Shown here: piece by piece, positions 7,579 to 15,195 of the stretch
How positions within the stretch are numbered: position 1 is the first letter of the stretch
How the letters are laid out: the number at the start of each line of letters is the position of its first letter
Assembly (NCBI GenBank): GCA_910577195.1
Contig: CAJTLP010000001.1
Location: 186,001-250,000 of the forward strand
Reading direction: 5' to 3'
Source: an uncultured Eubacterium sp.
GTDB lineage: Bacteria > Bacillota > Clostridia > Oscillospirales > Acutalibacteraceae
Length of the DNA stretch: 64,000 bases
The notes under the pieces: model-generated
The model's input: only the letters and a program-made list of their open reading frames with translations
The model's database searches: none
Told to the model about the DNA's origin: nothing
Translations under genes and position numbers: made by a program

Positions 7579-9756
7579 TTATATCTTTTCAAGTCTGGCA
7601 AAATTCGCCATCATTTTCTTAGTGCCTGCCTTATCAAAAGCAACCTCCATAAGTGTATCATTTCCCATAGGCTGGAGGGTAAGAATTGTACCTGTTCCAA
7701 AGCTCTTATGTACTACGGTATCGCCAACTTTATAATCAGCCGTCGGCTTTGCGGCGGTATTGCCTGCCTGTCCGAACTTATGGGCATTCTGACTTGATGC
7801 AGTACGCTGCTGCGGAATCTTGCCTGCAGGTGCTTTATAGGATTTTGTAGATACATCTTCAGTTACACCGAAAGGAATTTCACGGATAAAGCGAGACTGC
7901 ATATTACGTGATGTTGTACCATAGAGCATACGCTGCTGCGCATTTACAAGATACAGCTTTTCCTTTGCACGTGTAATGCCGACATAAGCAAGACGGCGTT
8001 CCTCCTCAAGCTCTTCCTCACTGTACATGGACTGATTGCCGGGAAAGATTCCTTCCTCCATACCGGGTATGAATACAACAGGAAATTCCAGTCCCTTCGC
8101 TGAATGAAGCGTCATCAGGACAACAGAATCCTCGTCCTCATTGTAGGAATCAATATCCGTGATAAGAGCCACATCCTCAAGAAAATCAGAAAGATCAGGC
8201 TCCTCCGTTTCCTCCTGATACTTAATGAACATGGATGAAAGTTCCTTGATATTGTTAACTCTGTCATCATATGTTTCAGGATCCTCGTTAAGGTAATCCA
8301 GATATTTGGTTGTTTCAAGTATTTCCTGAAGGAGGTCACTCAGCGGCATCTTTTCCTCATAGCATTTCTGAAAATGCTTTATCATCTGTGTAAAGCCGAT
8401 CAGCTTTGACGCACTGCGTGATGTTTTCTGGAATTCGTCAGCTCTTTCGCAAACCTCAAATGCAGACAGACCTAAGCCTGTTGCAATCTCCATAACATTG
8501 GCAAACATCGTGTCACCAATCTGACGCTTCGGAACATTTATAATTCTTTGAAGTCGGACATTATCAGCAGGATTATTGATTACCGCAAAGTAAGAAATAA
8601 TATCCTTGATTTCCTTTCTGTCAAAGAAACGGTGACCGCCGATAATTCTGTGCGATATACCGCTCTTTGTCAGCATAATTTCCAGATTACGCGACTGGGC
8701 ATTCATACGGTAAAGTATCGCGTGGTCAGACAGCTTTCTTCCGTTTTTCACATTTTTGAGTATTTCGTCAATAATAAATGCTGACTCATCCGATTCGTTC
8801 ATTGCAGTATTGAGCACAATTTTATCACCGCTGCCCATACGCGTGAACAGGGTTTTGCCCTTACGATTCTTATTATTTGCAATTACGGCATTGGCACCGT
8901 CAAGAATATTCTGTGTTGAACGGTAGTTTTCCTCAAGCCTGATTACAACTGCACCCTTATAATGCTGTTCAAAGGACAGAATATTTTCAATCGTCGCACC
9001 ACGAAAACGGTATATACTCTGATCATCATCACCTACAACACAGATATTTTTATACTTATCTGCAAGAAGTGATGTAAGCACATACTGTGCGTGGTTTGTA
9101 TCCTGATACTCATCCACCATAACATATTTGAACTGTGACTGATAAAGCTCGCGGACATCCTCATTTTCCTGCAATAATTTAACGGTGTTGAATATAATAT
9201 CGTCAAAGTCCATTGCATCGGACTTTTTCAGCTCTGCCTGATACATCTCATAGCACTGTGCAATTTTGCCCTTTCTGAAATCATTTGATGATGTCGCCTT
9301 ATATTCCTCAGGGTCAATAAGACTGTCCTTAGCTCTGCTGATTTCATTAAGGATGGACTTATGATTCAGGAATTTATCCTCAATGCCAAGATGCTTCTGG
9401 CACTGCTTCATTACACGGCGTGAATCATCCGTATCATAAATTGTGAAATGGTTTGTATATCCGAGTCTGTCACCAAAACGACGGAGAATACGTGAGCAGC
9501 AGCTATGAAAGGTATATGCCCATATGCTTTCTGCCTCTTCACCGATTGCTTTTACAAGTCTTTCCCTGAGCTCGCCTGCAGCCTTGTTGGTAAAGGTAAT
9601 CGCAAGCACCTGCCAGGGCTGTGCAAGACCGCTTTCAATTATATGCTGAACTCTGTTTACAAGTACAGTTGTTTTACCGGAGCCTGCTCCTGCAAGGATA
9701 AGGAGAGGTCCGTCCGTTGTATTCACAGCTTTCTGCTGCATTTCATTAAGTGGCAT
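7579..9756 (-). CDS. pcrA: ATP-dependent DNA helicase PcrA (UvrD/Rep family)
   Basis: A 3'-5' superfamily 1A helicase used in nucleotide excision repair, rolling-circle replication and removal of RecA or stalled polymerase. The 725-residue protein has Walker A AGAGSGKT at residues 22-29, motif Ia AITFTNKAA, Walker B VDEYQDTN, motif III VGDDDQSIYRFRGA, motif IV LEENYRST, motif V LMTLHSAKGLEF and motif VI AYVGITRAKE. The C-terminal 45 residues (GDTVVHKSFGTGTIL) form the Tudor-like domain that contacts RNA polymerase in Gram-positive PcrA. Its ATG follows GGAGG. It converges with the upstream protease gene on a shared terminator. No ligA neighbour is present, unlike in Bacillus. Confidence 0.97.
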   Translation of the reverse strand: MPLNEMQQKAVNTTDGPLLILAGAGSGKTTVLVNRVQHIIESGLAQPWQVLAITFTNKAAGELRERLVKAIGEEAESIWAYTFHSCCSRILRRFGDRLGYTNHFTIYDTDDSRRVMKQCQKHLGIEDKFLNHKSILNEISRAKDSLIDPEEYKATSSNDFRKGKIAQCYEMYQAELKKSDAMDFDDIIFNTVKLLQENEDVRELYQSQFKYVMVDEYQDTNHAQYVLTSLLADKYKNICVVGDDDQSIYRFRGATIENILSFEQHYKGAVVIRLEENYRSTQNILDGANAVIANNKNRKGKTLFTRMGSGDKIVLNTAMNESDESAFIIDEILKNVKNGRKLSDHAILYRMNAQSRNLEIMLTKSGISHRIIGGHRFFDRKEIKDIISYFAVINNPADNVRLQRIINVPKRQIGDTMFANVMEIATGLGLSAFEVCERADEFQKTSRSASKLIGFTQMIKHFQKCYEEKMPLSDLLQEILETTKYLDYLNEDPETYDDRVNNIKELSSMFIKYQEETEEPDLSDFLEDVALITDIDSYNEDEDSVVLMTLHSAKGLEFPVVFIPGMEEGIFPGNQSMYSEEELEEERRLAYVGITRAKEKLYLVNAQQRMLYGTTSRNMQSRFIREIPFGVTEDVSTKSYKAPAGKIPQQRTASSQNAHKFGQAGNTAAKPTADYKVGDTVVHKSFGTGTILTLQPMGNDTLMEVAFDKAGTKKMMANFARLEKI

Positions 9757-9845
9757 TTGATAATCCTCCGATTAAACAAAATATAACTCAATCCAAGCTG
9801 AAAAAATGATGATTTAAACAGCCGGATTCAACTATTATATGATTA

Positions 9846-9874
9846 AATTAGGGTGACAAACTGCCACCCCAATT
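9846..9874 (-). terminator. Hairpin after oadB, likely terminator
   Basis: AATTAGGGTG and CACCCCAATT form a ten-base stem with one G-U pair around a nine-base loop, directly after the oadB stop. The following tract is AT-rich but not a pure U run, so termination strength is uncertain. Confidence 0.5.
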
Positions 9875-9888
9875 TTAACATATATATA

Positions 9889-11094
9889 TTATTTTAAAAG
9901 TGTAAGGAGTACACCGGCAGCAACTGCTGAACCGATTACACCGGAAACGTTTGGACCCATAGCGTGCATAAGAAGGAAGTTTGATGGATTTTCCTCCTGA
10001 CCGACCTTCTGTGATACACGTGCTGCCATAGGAACGGCAGATACACCGGCTGAGCCGATAAGCGGATTAATCTTACCTTTTGTGAAGATATACATAAGCT
10101 TACCAAAAAGCACACCGCTGGCAGTACCGAGAGCGAATGCAACCAAACCAAGAAGAACAATACCGAATGTCTTCAGGTTAAGGAAGCTTTCGGCTGATGT
10201 GGTTGCACCTACGGATACACCAAGCATAATTGTGATGATGTTCATAAGCTCATTTTGTGCAGCCTTTGCAATACGCTCTGTGCGTCCGCTCTCCTTGAGG
10301 AGGTTACCAAGCATCAGCATACCCACAAGTGATGCAGCATCAGGAAGAAGAAGTGATACAACAACTGTTACCATTATAGGGAACAAAATCTTTTCAAGCT
10401 TGGATACCGGACGAAGATTGCCCATTACAACGGAACGTTCTTTCTTGGTTGTAAGTGCCCTCATAATAGGCGGCTGAATAAACGGAACAAGTGCCATATA
10501 TGAATATGCGGCAACCGCGATTGTACCAAGCATAGCTGGTGCCAGCTGCGACGTGACGAATATCGCCGTAGGTCCATCAGCACCGCCGATGATAGCAATT
10601 GAACCTGCCTCGTTAGGTGCAAAGCCTAACAAAATGGCACCGATATATGTGAAGAAAATACCGAACTGAGCAGCCGCACCGAGAATAAAGCTCTTCGGAT
10701 TGGCAATAAGCGGTGTGAAATCGGTCATCGCACCGATACCCAAGAAGATAAGCGGCGGATAAATACCTGCTTTGACACCGAAATACAGGAAGTCCATAAG
10801 TCCCGGTGTACAGCCTGCAAATTCACCCCTGCTTGCCAGCAAATCTCTGAATCCCTCTAAGTCGTGATACTGAACTGCCAGATTAGCGCCCGGTATATTT
10901 GCAAGGAGCATACCAAATGCAATCGGTATCATCAGCAAAGGCTCAAAGCCTTTTTTGATACCAAGCCAAAGGAATATAAATGAAATTAAAATCATTGCTA
11001 AATTTTTTGCACCATCTGCAGTGAAGAAGTACGCATAGCCAGAATTTGAAAAAATGCTTACTATAACTTCCCAGACACCCTGAAGTATTTCCAT
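9889..11094 (-). CDS. oadB: Sodium ion-translocating decarboxylase beta subunit
   Basis: The beta subunit of biotin-dependent membrane decarboxylases (oxaloacetate, glutaconyl-CoA, methylmalonyl-CoA) decarboxylates carboxybiotin and pumps Na+ outward. The 401-residue protein is almost wholly membrane-embedded. It carries the family hallmarks GIGAMTDFTPLIANP near residue 120, GSIAIIGGADGPTAIF near 165 (the Asp is the Na+-binding residue in this family), MLGVSVGATTSAESFL, and GSAGVSAVPMAARVSQ near the C-terminus. It follows oadG by 17 bases behind AAAGGAGGG. The carboxyltransferase alpha subunit and biotin carrier are not in this window, so the substrate cannot be assigned. Confidence 0.95.
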   Translation of the reverse strand: MEILQGVWEVIVSIFSNSGYAYFFTADGAKNLAMILISFIFLWLGIKKGFEPLLMIPIAFGMLLANIPGANLAVQYHDLEGFRDLLASRGEFAGCTPGLMDFLYFGVKAGIYPPLIFLGIGAMTDFTPLIANPKSFILGAAAQFGIFFTYIGAILLGFAPNEAGSIAIIGGADGPTAIFVTSQLAPAMLGTIAVAAYSYMALVPFIQPPIMRALTTKKERSVVMGNLRPVSKLEKILFPIMVTVVVSLLLPDAASLVGMLMLGNLLKESGRTERIAKAAQNELMNIITIMLGVSVGATTSAESFLNLKTFGIVLLGLVAFALGTASGVLFGKLMYIFTKGKINPLIGSAGVSAVPMAARVSQKVGQEENPSNFLLMHAMGPNVSGVIGSAVAAGVLLTLLK

Positions 11095-11111
11095 AATTCA
11101 ATATCCCTCCT

Positions 11112-11588
11112 TTAAAACGGTCTTGTATTATCAGCAGTCGCCGCTGCTGACCACGGATTACGTCCGCTGACTTTTTTCTTTTTGATTGAACGAACAACCG
11201 CTCCTGAGCCTTCAGTTGCTGCCACAGCTGCTGCAATTGCTGCAACAACCTCACCGCTGATACCCGGCTCAACAATCGGAGCAGGTGCAGGCATCGGCAT
11301 GGGAATCGGAGCAGAAAGCTCTGCTGCAGGACTGCTTTCCTCAACAATCTCTCCTTTTTTCGCAGCTTTTTTTGCGGCTCTTCTTGCTTTCCTTGCAGCC
11401 TTTCTTGCTGCTGCTCTTTCTTCAGCTGCCTTTGATTTACGCTCAATAATCGGAACTATTTTTCCGAAAACATTAAATATTAAAATAAGAAGTAAAAGTA
11501 CACCGACTACAATGCTGATACCTGCAATTACTACTGTTGAAGTAAATACAGCACTGGTATCTGCCGTTAACATTAAAATAGGACTCAC
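11112..11588 (-). CDS. oadG: OadG-like gamma/delta subunit of Na+-pump decarboxylase
   Basis: Small membrane subunit that anchors and assembles the decarboxylase with the beta subunit. One helix lies near residues 14-38. A strongly basic Ala/Lys/Arg helix (KAAEERAAARKAARKARRAA) follows, then a Pro-rich linker (PIPMPMPAPAP), and a conserved tail EVVAAIAAAVAA...GRNPWSAAATADNTRPF that I associate with Clostridial OadG-family proteins. For the start I prefer the GTG at 11588, six bases after GGGGGAG. An in-frame ATG at 11603 lies upstream of that site with no Shine-Dalgarno of its own. The Pro/Ala linker resembles those preceding biotin carrier domains, but no biotinyl-lysine motif is present. 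First gene of a two-gene operon with oadB. Confidence 0.8.
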   Translation of the reverse strand: MSPILMLTADTSAVFTSTVVIAGISIVVGVLLLLILIFNVFGKIVPIIERKSKAAEERAAARKAARKARRAAKKAAKKGEIVEESSPAAELSAPIPMPMPAPAPIVEPGISGEVVAAIAAAVAATEGSGAVVRSIKKKKVSGRNPWSAAATADNTRPF

Positions 11589-11696
11589 CACAAACTCCCC
11601 CATTATAATTTTATTAGTGATATTATAAATCATATTATATTTTATTTCAACGGATTTTGTTATTTTTTTAAATTCTGTCAAATTGTATAAAATTGC

Positions 11697-11724
11697 TTGA
11701 TTTATTTTCAAAATAGTATATAAT
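11697..11724 (+). promoter_or_regulatory. Promoter of the 44-aa peptide gene
   Basis: TTGATT at 11697-11702 and TATAAT at 11719-11724 with a 16-base spacer. A near-perfect AAAGGAGG follows before the ATG. Confidence 0.7.
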
Positions 11725-11750
11725 ATTATTAACACAAAGGAGGCAGTTAT

Positions 11751-11885
11751 ATGACAGAGAAAACATTGATTATTGCAATACTTGTTGCACTTATTCTTCT
11801 TTGGTTTGCTGAAACCTTGAAAATGACAAAGACAAGTAAAATACTCGGCGGAGTTATTGATTTAGGTTTTGCAATTCTTCGATAG
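11751..11885 (+). CDS. 44-residue single-pass membrane peptide
   Basis: A small gene of 44 codons: MTEK, then a hydrophobic helix at residues 6-20 (TLIIAILVALILLWFA), then a basic segment ETLKMTKTSK and a second weakly hydrophobic end GGVIDLGFAIL. It has all the marks of a real gene: a sigma-A promoter, AAAGGAGG eight bases before the ATG, and a perfect terminator hairpin 26 bases after the stop. It is the only plus-strand gene in some 20 kb of minus-strand genes and lies divergently next to oadG-oadB. I do not recognise a family. It could be a small accessory subunit of a membrane complex or a membrane-active peptide. Confidence 0.65.
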   Translation: MTEKTLIIAILVALILLWFAETLKMTKTSKILGGVIDLGFAILR

Positions 11886-11911
11886 CTTATTATTTTAATG
11901 CATAATATTTA

Positions 11912-11940
11912 AGAGCAGTCACGTGACTGCTCTTTTTATT
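11912..11940. terminator. Bidirectional terminator between the small peptide gene and nfo
   Basis: AGAGCAGTCA and TGACTGCTCT form a ten-base perfect stem (11912-11933) followed on the plus strand by TTTTTATTTTT. It can serve both convergent genes, though the T tract is clearest for the plus strand. Confidence 0.85.
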
Positions 11941-11943
11941 TTT

Positions 11944-12780
11944 CTATTCATATTTATAAAGTGATTTTAACAGTGCAATCTCCTTTGCATAGCCGTCAAG
12001 CTCATTGGGTGTTTCGAGATAAAACGGTAAATCCTTAAGAGCTGAATGATTTATAATTCGTTCAAAAGCAGCTGTGCCTATATAGCCCTCACCTATCTTT
12101 TCATGTCTGTCCTTATGTGCACCGAGCGGATTTTTTGAATCGTTGAGATGAATTGCCTTCAACCTTTCAAGACCGACTGTTCTGTCAAATTCATCAAGAA
12201 CACGGTCAAGCTCATTCACAATATCATAACCGCCGTCGCTGACGTGGCAGGTATCAAGGCAAACACCCAGTTTATCGCTGAGCTCCACCCTTTCAATAAT
12301 CGCCTCAAGCTCCTCAAAGGTTTTTCCGATTTCGGAGCCCTTTCCGGCCATTGTTTCAAGGAGCACTGTCGTTGTCATATTTTCAAAAAGAACAGCGTTA
12401 AGGGTTTCGCAAATAAGCTCAATTCCTGCATCTTCACCCTGACCGACATGTGAGCCCGGATGAAAATTATAAAGCTGATTCGGTGTATATTCCATTCGTT
12501 TTAAATCATCAGCAAAGGTGTTGCGTGCAAATTCCCTTGTCTCCGGCTTAGCACTGCAGCAATTGAGCGTATATGGTGCATGAGCAAGAATTACAGGAAA
12601 ATCCTTTTCCTTCATCAGCTGTAAAAAGGTTTCAACATCTTTTTCATCAATTGCCTTTGCACTGCCTCCGCGAGGATTACGTGTGAAAAACTGAAATGTG
12701 TTTGCACCGATTTCAACAGCCTGCTTCAGCATTGCCGTATATCCCTTTGATGCACTCAGATGTGCTCCGATAGTAAGCAT
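11944..12780 (-). CDS. nfo: Endonuclease IV (AP endonuclease)
   Basis: Zinc enzyme that cuts 5' of abasic sites in base excision repair. The 278-residue length is typical. The family signatures are present in order: MLTIGAHLSASKGY at the N-terminus, NTFQFFTRNPRGG near residue 30, AHAPYTLN, YNFHPGSHVGQG (His ligands), VLLETMAGKGSEIG (Glu ligand), GVCLDTCHVSDGGYD, LKAIHLNDSKNPLGAHKDRHE and GEGYIG, which together supply the three-zinc site. The ATG follows GAGG. It lies 15 bases after the HAD phosphatase gene as the last member of the ileS-lspA-rluD run. Confidence 0.96.
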   Translation of the reverse strand: MLTIGAHLSASKGYTAMLKQAVEIGANTFQFFTRNPRGGSAKAIDEKDVETFLQLMKEKDFPVILAHAPYTLNCCSAKPETREFARNTFADDLKRMEYTPNQLYNFHPGSHVGQGEDAGIELICETLNAVLFENMTTTVLLETMAGKGSEIGKTFEELEAIIERVELSDKLGVCLDTCHVSDGGYDIVNELDRVLDEFDRTVGLERLKAIHLNDSKNPLGAHKDRHEKIGEGYIGTAAFERIINHSALKDLPFYLETPNELDGYAKEIALLKSLYKYE

Positions 12781-12795
12781 AGTTAAATTACCTCA

Positions 12796-13659
12796 TTACT
12801 TTATTAAAAGTTCCTTTTCAATATCCTCGTCTGCTTTGCCTGACATAATATATTCAAGCAAATCCGCCACACAGCCTTTATTGCAATGGCAGGCCTCAAA
12901 TTTGCATATCTTATGAATAGAGGATGGGGCCTGACCTGCACACGCAGGCAATCCGACTGTTTTCAGCATATCCCAATCATTATAATAGTCGCCGATTGCA
13001 GCCACATGGCTTTTTTCAACACCGAGCATATCAGCAAGCTTCATAATTCCCACACCCTTATGTGTATCCTTCTGAAGCATTTCAAGGCTCCATATGGATG
13101 ATGCCATAAAGTTCGCATCCGGGTTCGGCAATTTATCAATAACCTCTCTGAGGTGATTAATAACAATAGGATTTGACCAGAATATAACCTTCATCCAGCC
13201 TTCAGTGGGTACATCATCAATTGACCTGACATGCTCGTGATGAGCCTTGTCAAAATACATCGTACCTTGTGAAAGAAGGCCGTCTTTCACAATATAAACA
13301 TAATCATCAAAGTAAATTCCTATATCAACACTTTTAAAAATATCGTCAAATTCCTCAGCAATATAGCGTACAAACTGCTGACCCTTTTCGCCGATCGTAT
13401 TTCGCCAAAGCATTTCTCTTTTATTATAATCATATATGCCTGCACCATTCAAAACAATAGCAGGCTGATTTGGTGTAATGCGATTATAGTTTCTCTCCAG
13501 ACTTGACTGAAGTCTGCCTGAAGCAAGGGTAAAATTACCTCCAAGCTGGGTGAATTTCTTAATTGCATTGTAATTTCTTTTCGGCAGCTTTCTGAATTTA
13601 TTATTAAGAGTACCGTCTATATCGGATACAACAAGCCAGTTTTCAAAAGTTTTTTCCAT
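12796..13659 (-). CDS. HAD-superfamily Cof-type hydrolase
   Basis: Predicted Mg2+-dependent phosphatase of the Cof/IIB subgroup acting on a small phosphorylated metabolite. The 287-residue protein opens with VVSDIDGTLN, the DxDGT nucleophile motif, followed by LASGR (motif II Ser/Thr position) and ends with the IGDYYNDWDML acidic motif; the large cap domain lies between. The exact substrate is not evident. I took the ATG at 13659, preceded by GAGGTG; an in-frame upstream ATG at 13692 would overlap rluD and lacks as good a site. An unusual C-terminal tail has Cys-containing ACAGQAPSSIHKICKFEACHCNKGCV, which could be a minor metal site. Confidence 0.88.
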   Translation of the reverse strand: MEKTFENWLVVSDIDGTLNNKFRKLPKRNYNAIKKFTQLGGNFTLASGRLQSSLERNYNRITPNQPAIVLNGAGIYDYNKREMLWRNTIGEKGQQFVRYIAEEFDDIFKSVDIGIYFDDYVYIVKDGLLSQGTMYFDKAHHEHVRSIDDVPTEGWMKVIFWSNPIVINHLREVIDKLPNPDANFMASSIWSLEMLQKDTHKGVGIMKLADMLGVEKSHVAAIGDYYNDWDMLKTVGLPACAGQAPSSIHKICKFEACHCNKGCVADLLEYIMSGKADEDIEKELLIK

Positions 13660-13675
13660 AGAATTCACCTCTGTT

Positions 13676-14599
13676 TCATTTTTTATGATCAAGTTTTATA
13701 AGAAATTTTTTAAAATATTCAGGCAGCTCTGACCTGAATTCCATATACTCTCCTGTACGTGGATGCACAAAGCCGATTTCACCGGCGTGAAGGCATTGTC
13801 CGTCCAATGCTTTAATAACCTTCTTGGGTCCGTACACTGCATCACCTGCCAGCGGATGTCCTATATAAGACATATGAACTCTGATCTGATGCGTTCGTCC
13901 TGTTTCAAGAATACAGCGTATATGCGTAAAATCACCGAATCTGTCAAGCACCTCATAATGCGTAACAGCATCCTTAGAATTTTTATCTGTCACCGCCATC
14001 TTTTTTCTTTCCTTCGGATGACGTCCGATAGGCTGATGAACTGTACCGCTGTCCTCTTTCAGATTGCCATAGCAAACTGCCTGATAAGCACGGTGAAAGG
14101 AATGCTCCTTTATCTGCTGTGCAAGGCTGATATGAGCCATATCATTTTTTGCAACAATCAGAAGTCCTGATGTATCCTTATCAATTCTATGAACTATACC
14201 GGGACGAATAACACCATTTATTCCGCTGAGACTGTCCTTGCAGTGATAAAGCAGTGCATTTACAAGCGTACCGCTGTAATTTCCTGCTGCAGGATGCACC
14301 ACCATACCCTTCGGCTTATTCACCACCAGCAAATCGTTATCCTCATAAACAATGTCAAGGGGGATATTTTCCGCCTTTGTTTCAAGTGGAACTGCGTCAG
14401 GAATGAAAACAGATATTTCATCATTTGCCCTGCACTTATAATTTTTTGACACGGTGCAGGAATTCACCCTTACATTGCCGTCAGTAATCAGCTTTGAAAG
14501 ACTGCTTCTTGTAAATCCGTCAATGTTGTCGCTGAGGAATTTGTCTATCCTTATACCTGCAGTATCCGAATCGACTGACAAAAGAATCGTATCACTCAT
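13676..14599 (-). CDS. rluD: RluD-type 23S rRNA pseudouridine synthase
   Basis: Converts uridines in 23S rRNA helix 69 to pseudouridine. An N-terminal S4 RNA-binding domain (residues ~12-75, RIDKFLSDNIDGFTRSSLSK) is followed by the catalytic domain with IVHRIDKDTSGLLIVAKN, whose Asp is the catalytic residue, and the C-terminal LETGRTHQIRVHMSYIGHPLAGD signature. The 307-residue length is normal. The start overlaps the end of lspA by eight bases, the arrangement common in Firmicutes. A second RluA-family gene lies at 54.5 kb; this one, with lspA and a full S4 domain, is the better RluD match. Confidence 0.93.
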   Translation of the reverse strand: MSDTILLSVDSDTAGIRIDKFLSDNIDGFTRSSLSKLITDGNVRVNSCTVSKNYKCRANDEISVFIPDAVPLETKAENIPLDIVYEDNDLLVVNKPKGMVVHPAAGNYSGTLVNALLYHCKDSLSGINGVIRPGIVHRIDKDTSGLLIVAKNDMAHISLAQQIKEHSFHRAYQAVCYGNLKEDSGTVHQPIGRHPKERKKMAVTDKNSKDAVTHYEVLDRFGDFTHIRCILETGRTHQIRVHMSYIGHPLAGDAVYGPKKVIKALDGQCLHAGEIGFVHPRTGEYMEFRSELPEYFKKFLIKLDHKK

Positions 14600-15086
14600 C
14601 TTTGCTCTCCTTTTTATTTTCCTTTTTAAACATATCGAAAAGAAGGTAAGCGATAAGACTGATTGTACCTAAAGTTACGGCACAGTCTGCTATATTAAAC
14701 ACAGCAAAGTCAACAAAGGTCGGATTTATAAAATCAATAACATAGCCAAGATAAACCCTGTCGATAATATTGCCGATTGCACCGGATGCAAGCACACCGA
14801 GAGTCCAGTAAAGCCATAAATTATTCTGTGCTTTTTTGAACATATAGAAAAGAATTCCGATTGCCACAGCAGCCGTCAGAATAATAAAAATCCATCTGCC
14901 TCCGCTAAATAGAGAAAAGGCAACACCTGTATTTTCAGCGTATCTGAATTCAATAAAGCCTTTAATAAAATCCTTTGCCTTATCAGGATAAAGATATGAT
15001 TTTGCAATATATTTTGTTATCTGATCAAAAGCTACTATCATTATCATCATAACCACTGACCAGATATTTTTATTTTTTAATTTCAC
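14592..15086 (-). CDS. lspA: Lipoprotein signal peptidase (signal peptidase II)
   Basis: Membrane aspartyl protease that removes signal peptides from prolipoproteins after diacylglyceryl attachment. The 164-residue product has four membrane helices. Catalytic residues sit in GNIIDRVYLGYVIDF and VFNIADCAVTLG, with the conserved AENTGVAFSLF segment before them. I chose the GTG at 15086, placed after AAGGGTGA, giving VKLKNKNIWS; the longer open frame reaching upstream adds residues atypical for LspA. A hairpin lies between ileS and this gene, so it may be partly separately expressed. Confidence 0.93.
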   Translation of the reverse strand: MKLKNKNIWSVVMMIMIVAFDQITKYIAKSYLYPDKAKDFIKGFIEFRYAENTGVAFSLFSGGRWIFIILTAAVAIGILFYMFKKAQNNLWLYWTLGVLASGAIGNIIDRVYLGYVIDFINPTFVDFAVFNIADCAVTLGTISLIAYLLFDMFKKENKKESKDE

Positions 15087-15154
15087 AAAATCACCCTTTA
15101 TTAAGCAAATGAGATAGTCCGTTTTATAATAACTTATTCGGACTTTTCTAAACA

Positions 15155-15180
15155 GGCACACGGCTGAAAAGCAGTGTGCC
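15155..15180 (-). terminator. Hairpin between ileS and lspA, possible attenuator
   Basis: GGCACAC and GTGTGCC form a seven-base stem with an inner GCT/AGC pairing. On the minus strand it is followed by TGTTTAG, a weak U tract, so it may only partly terminate ileS transcripts before lspA. Confidence 0.4.
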
Positions 15181-15195
15181 TTATATATTTTTATA

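Noticed and set aside
11182..11628. Long Ala/Ile-rich plus-strand frame opposite oadG
   Set aside because: It is the mirror of the Ala/Lys-rich OadG helix; no promoter or ribosome binding site, low-complexity composition.
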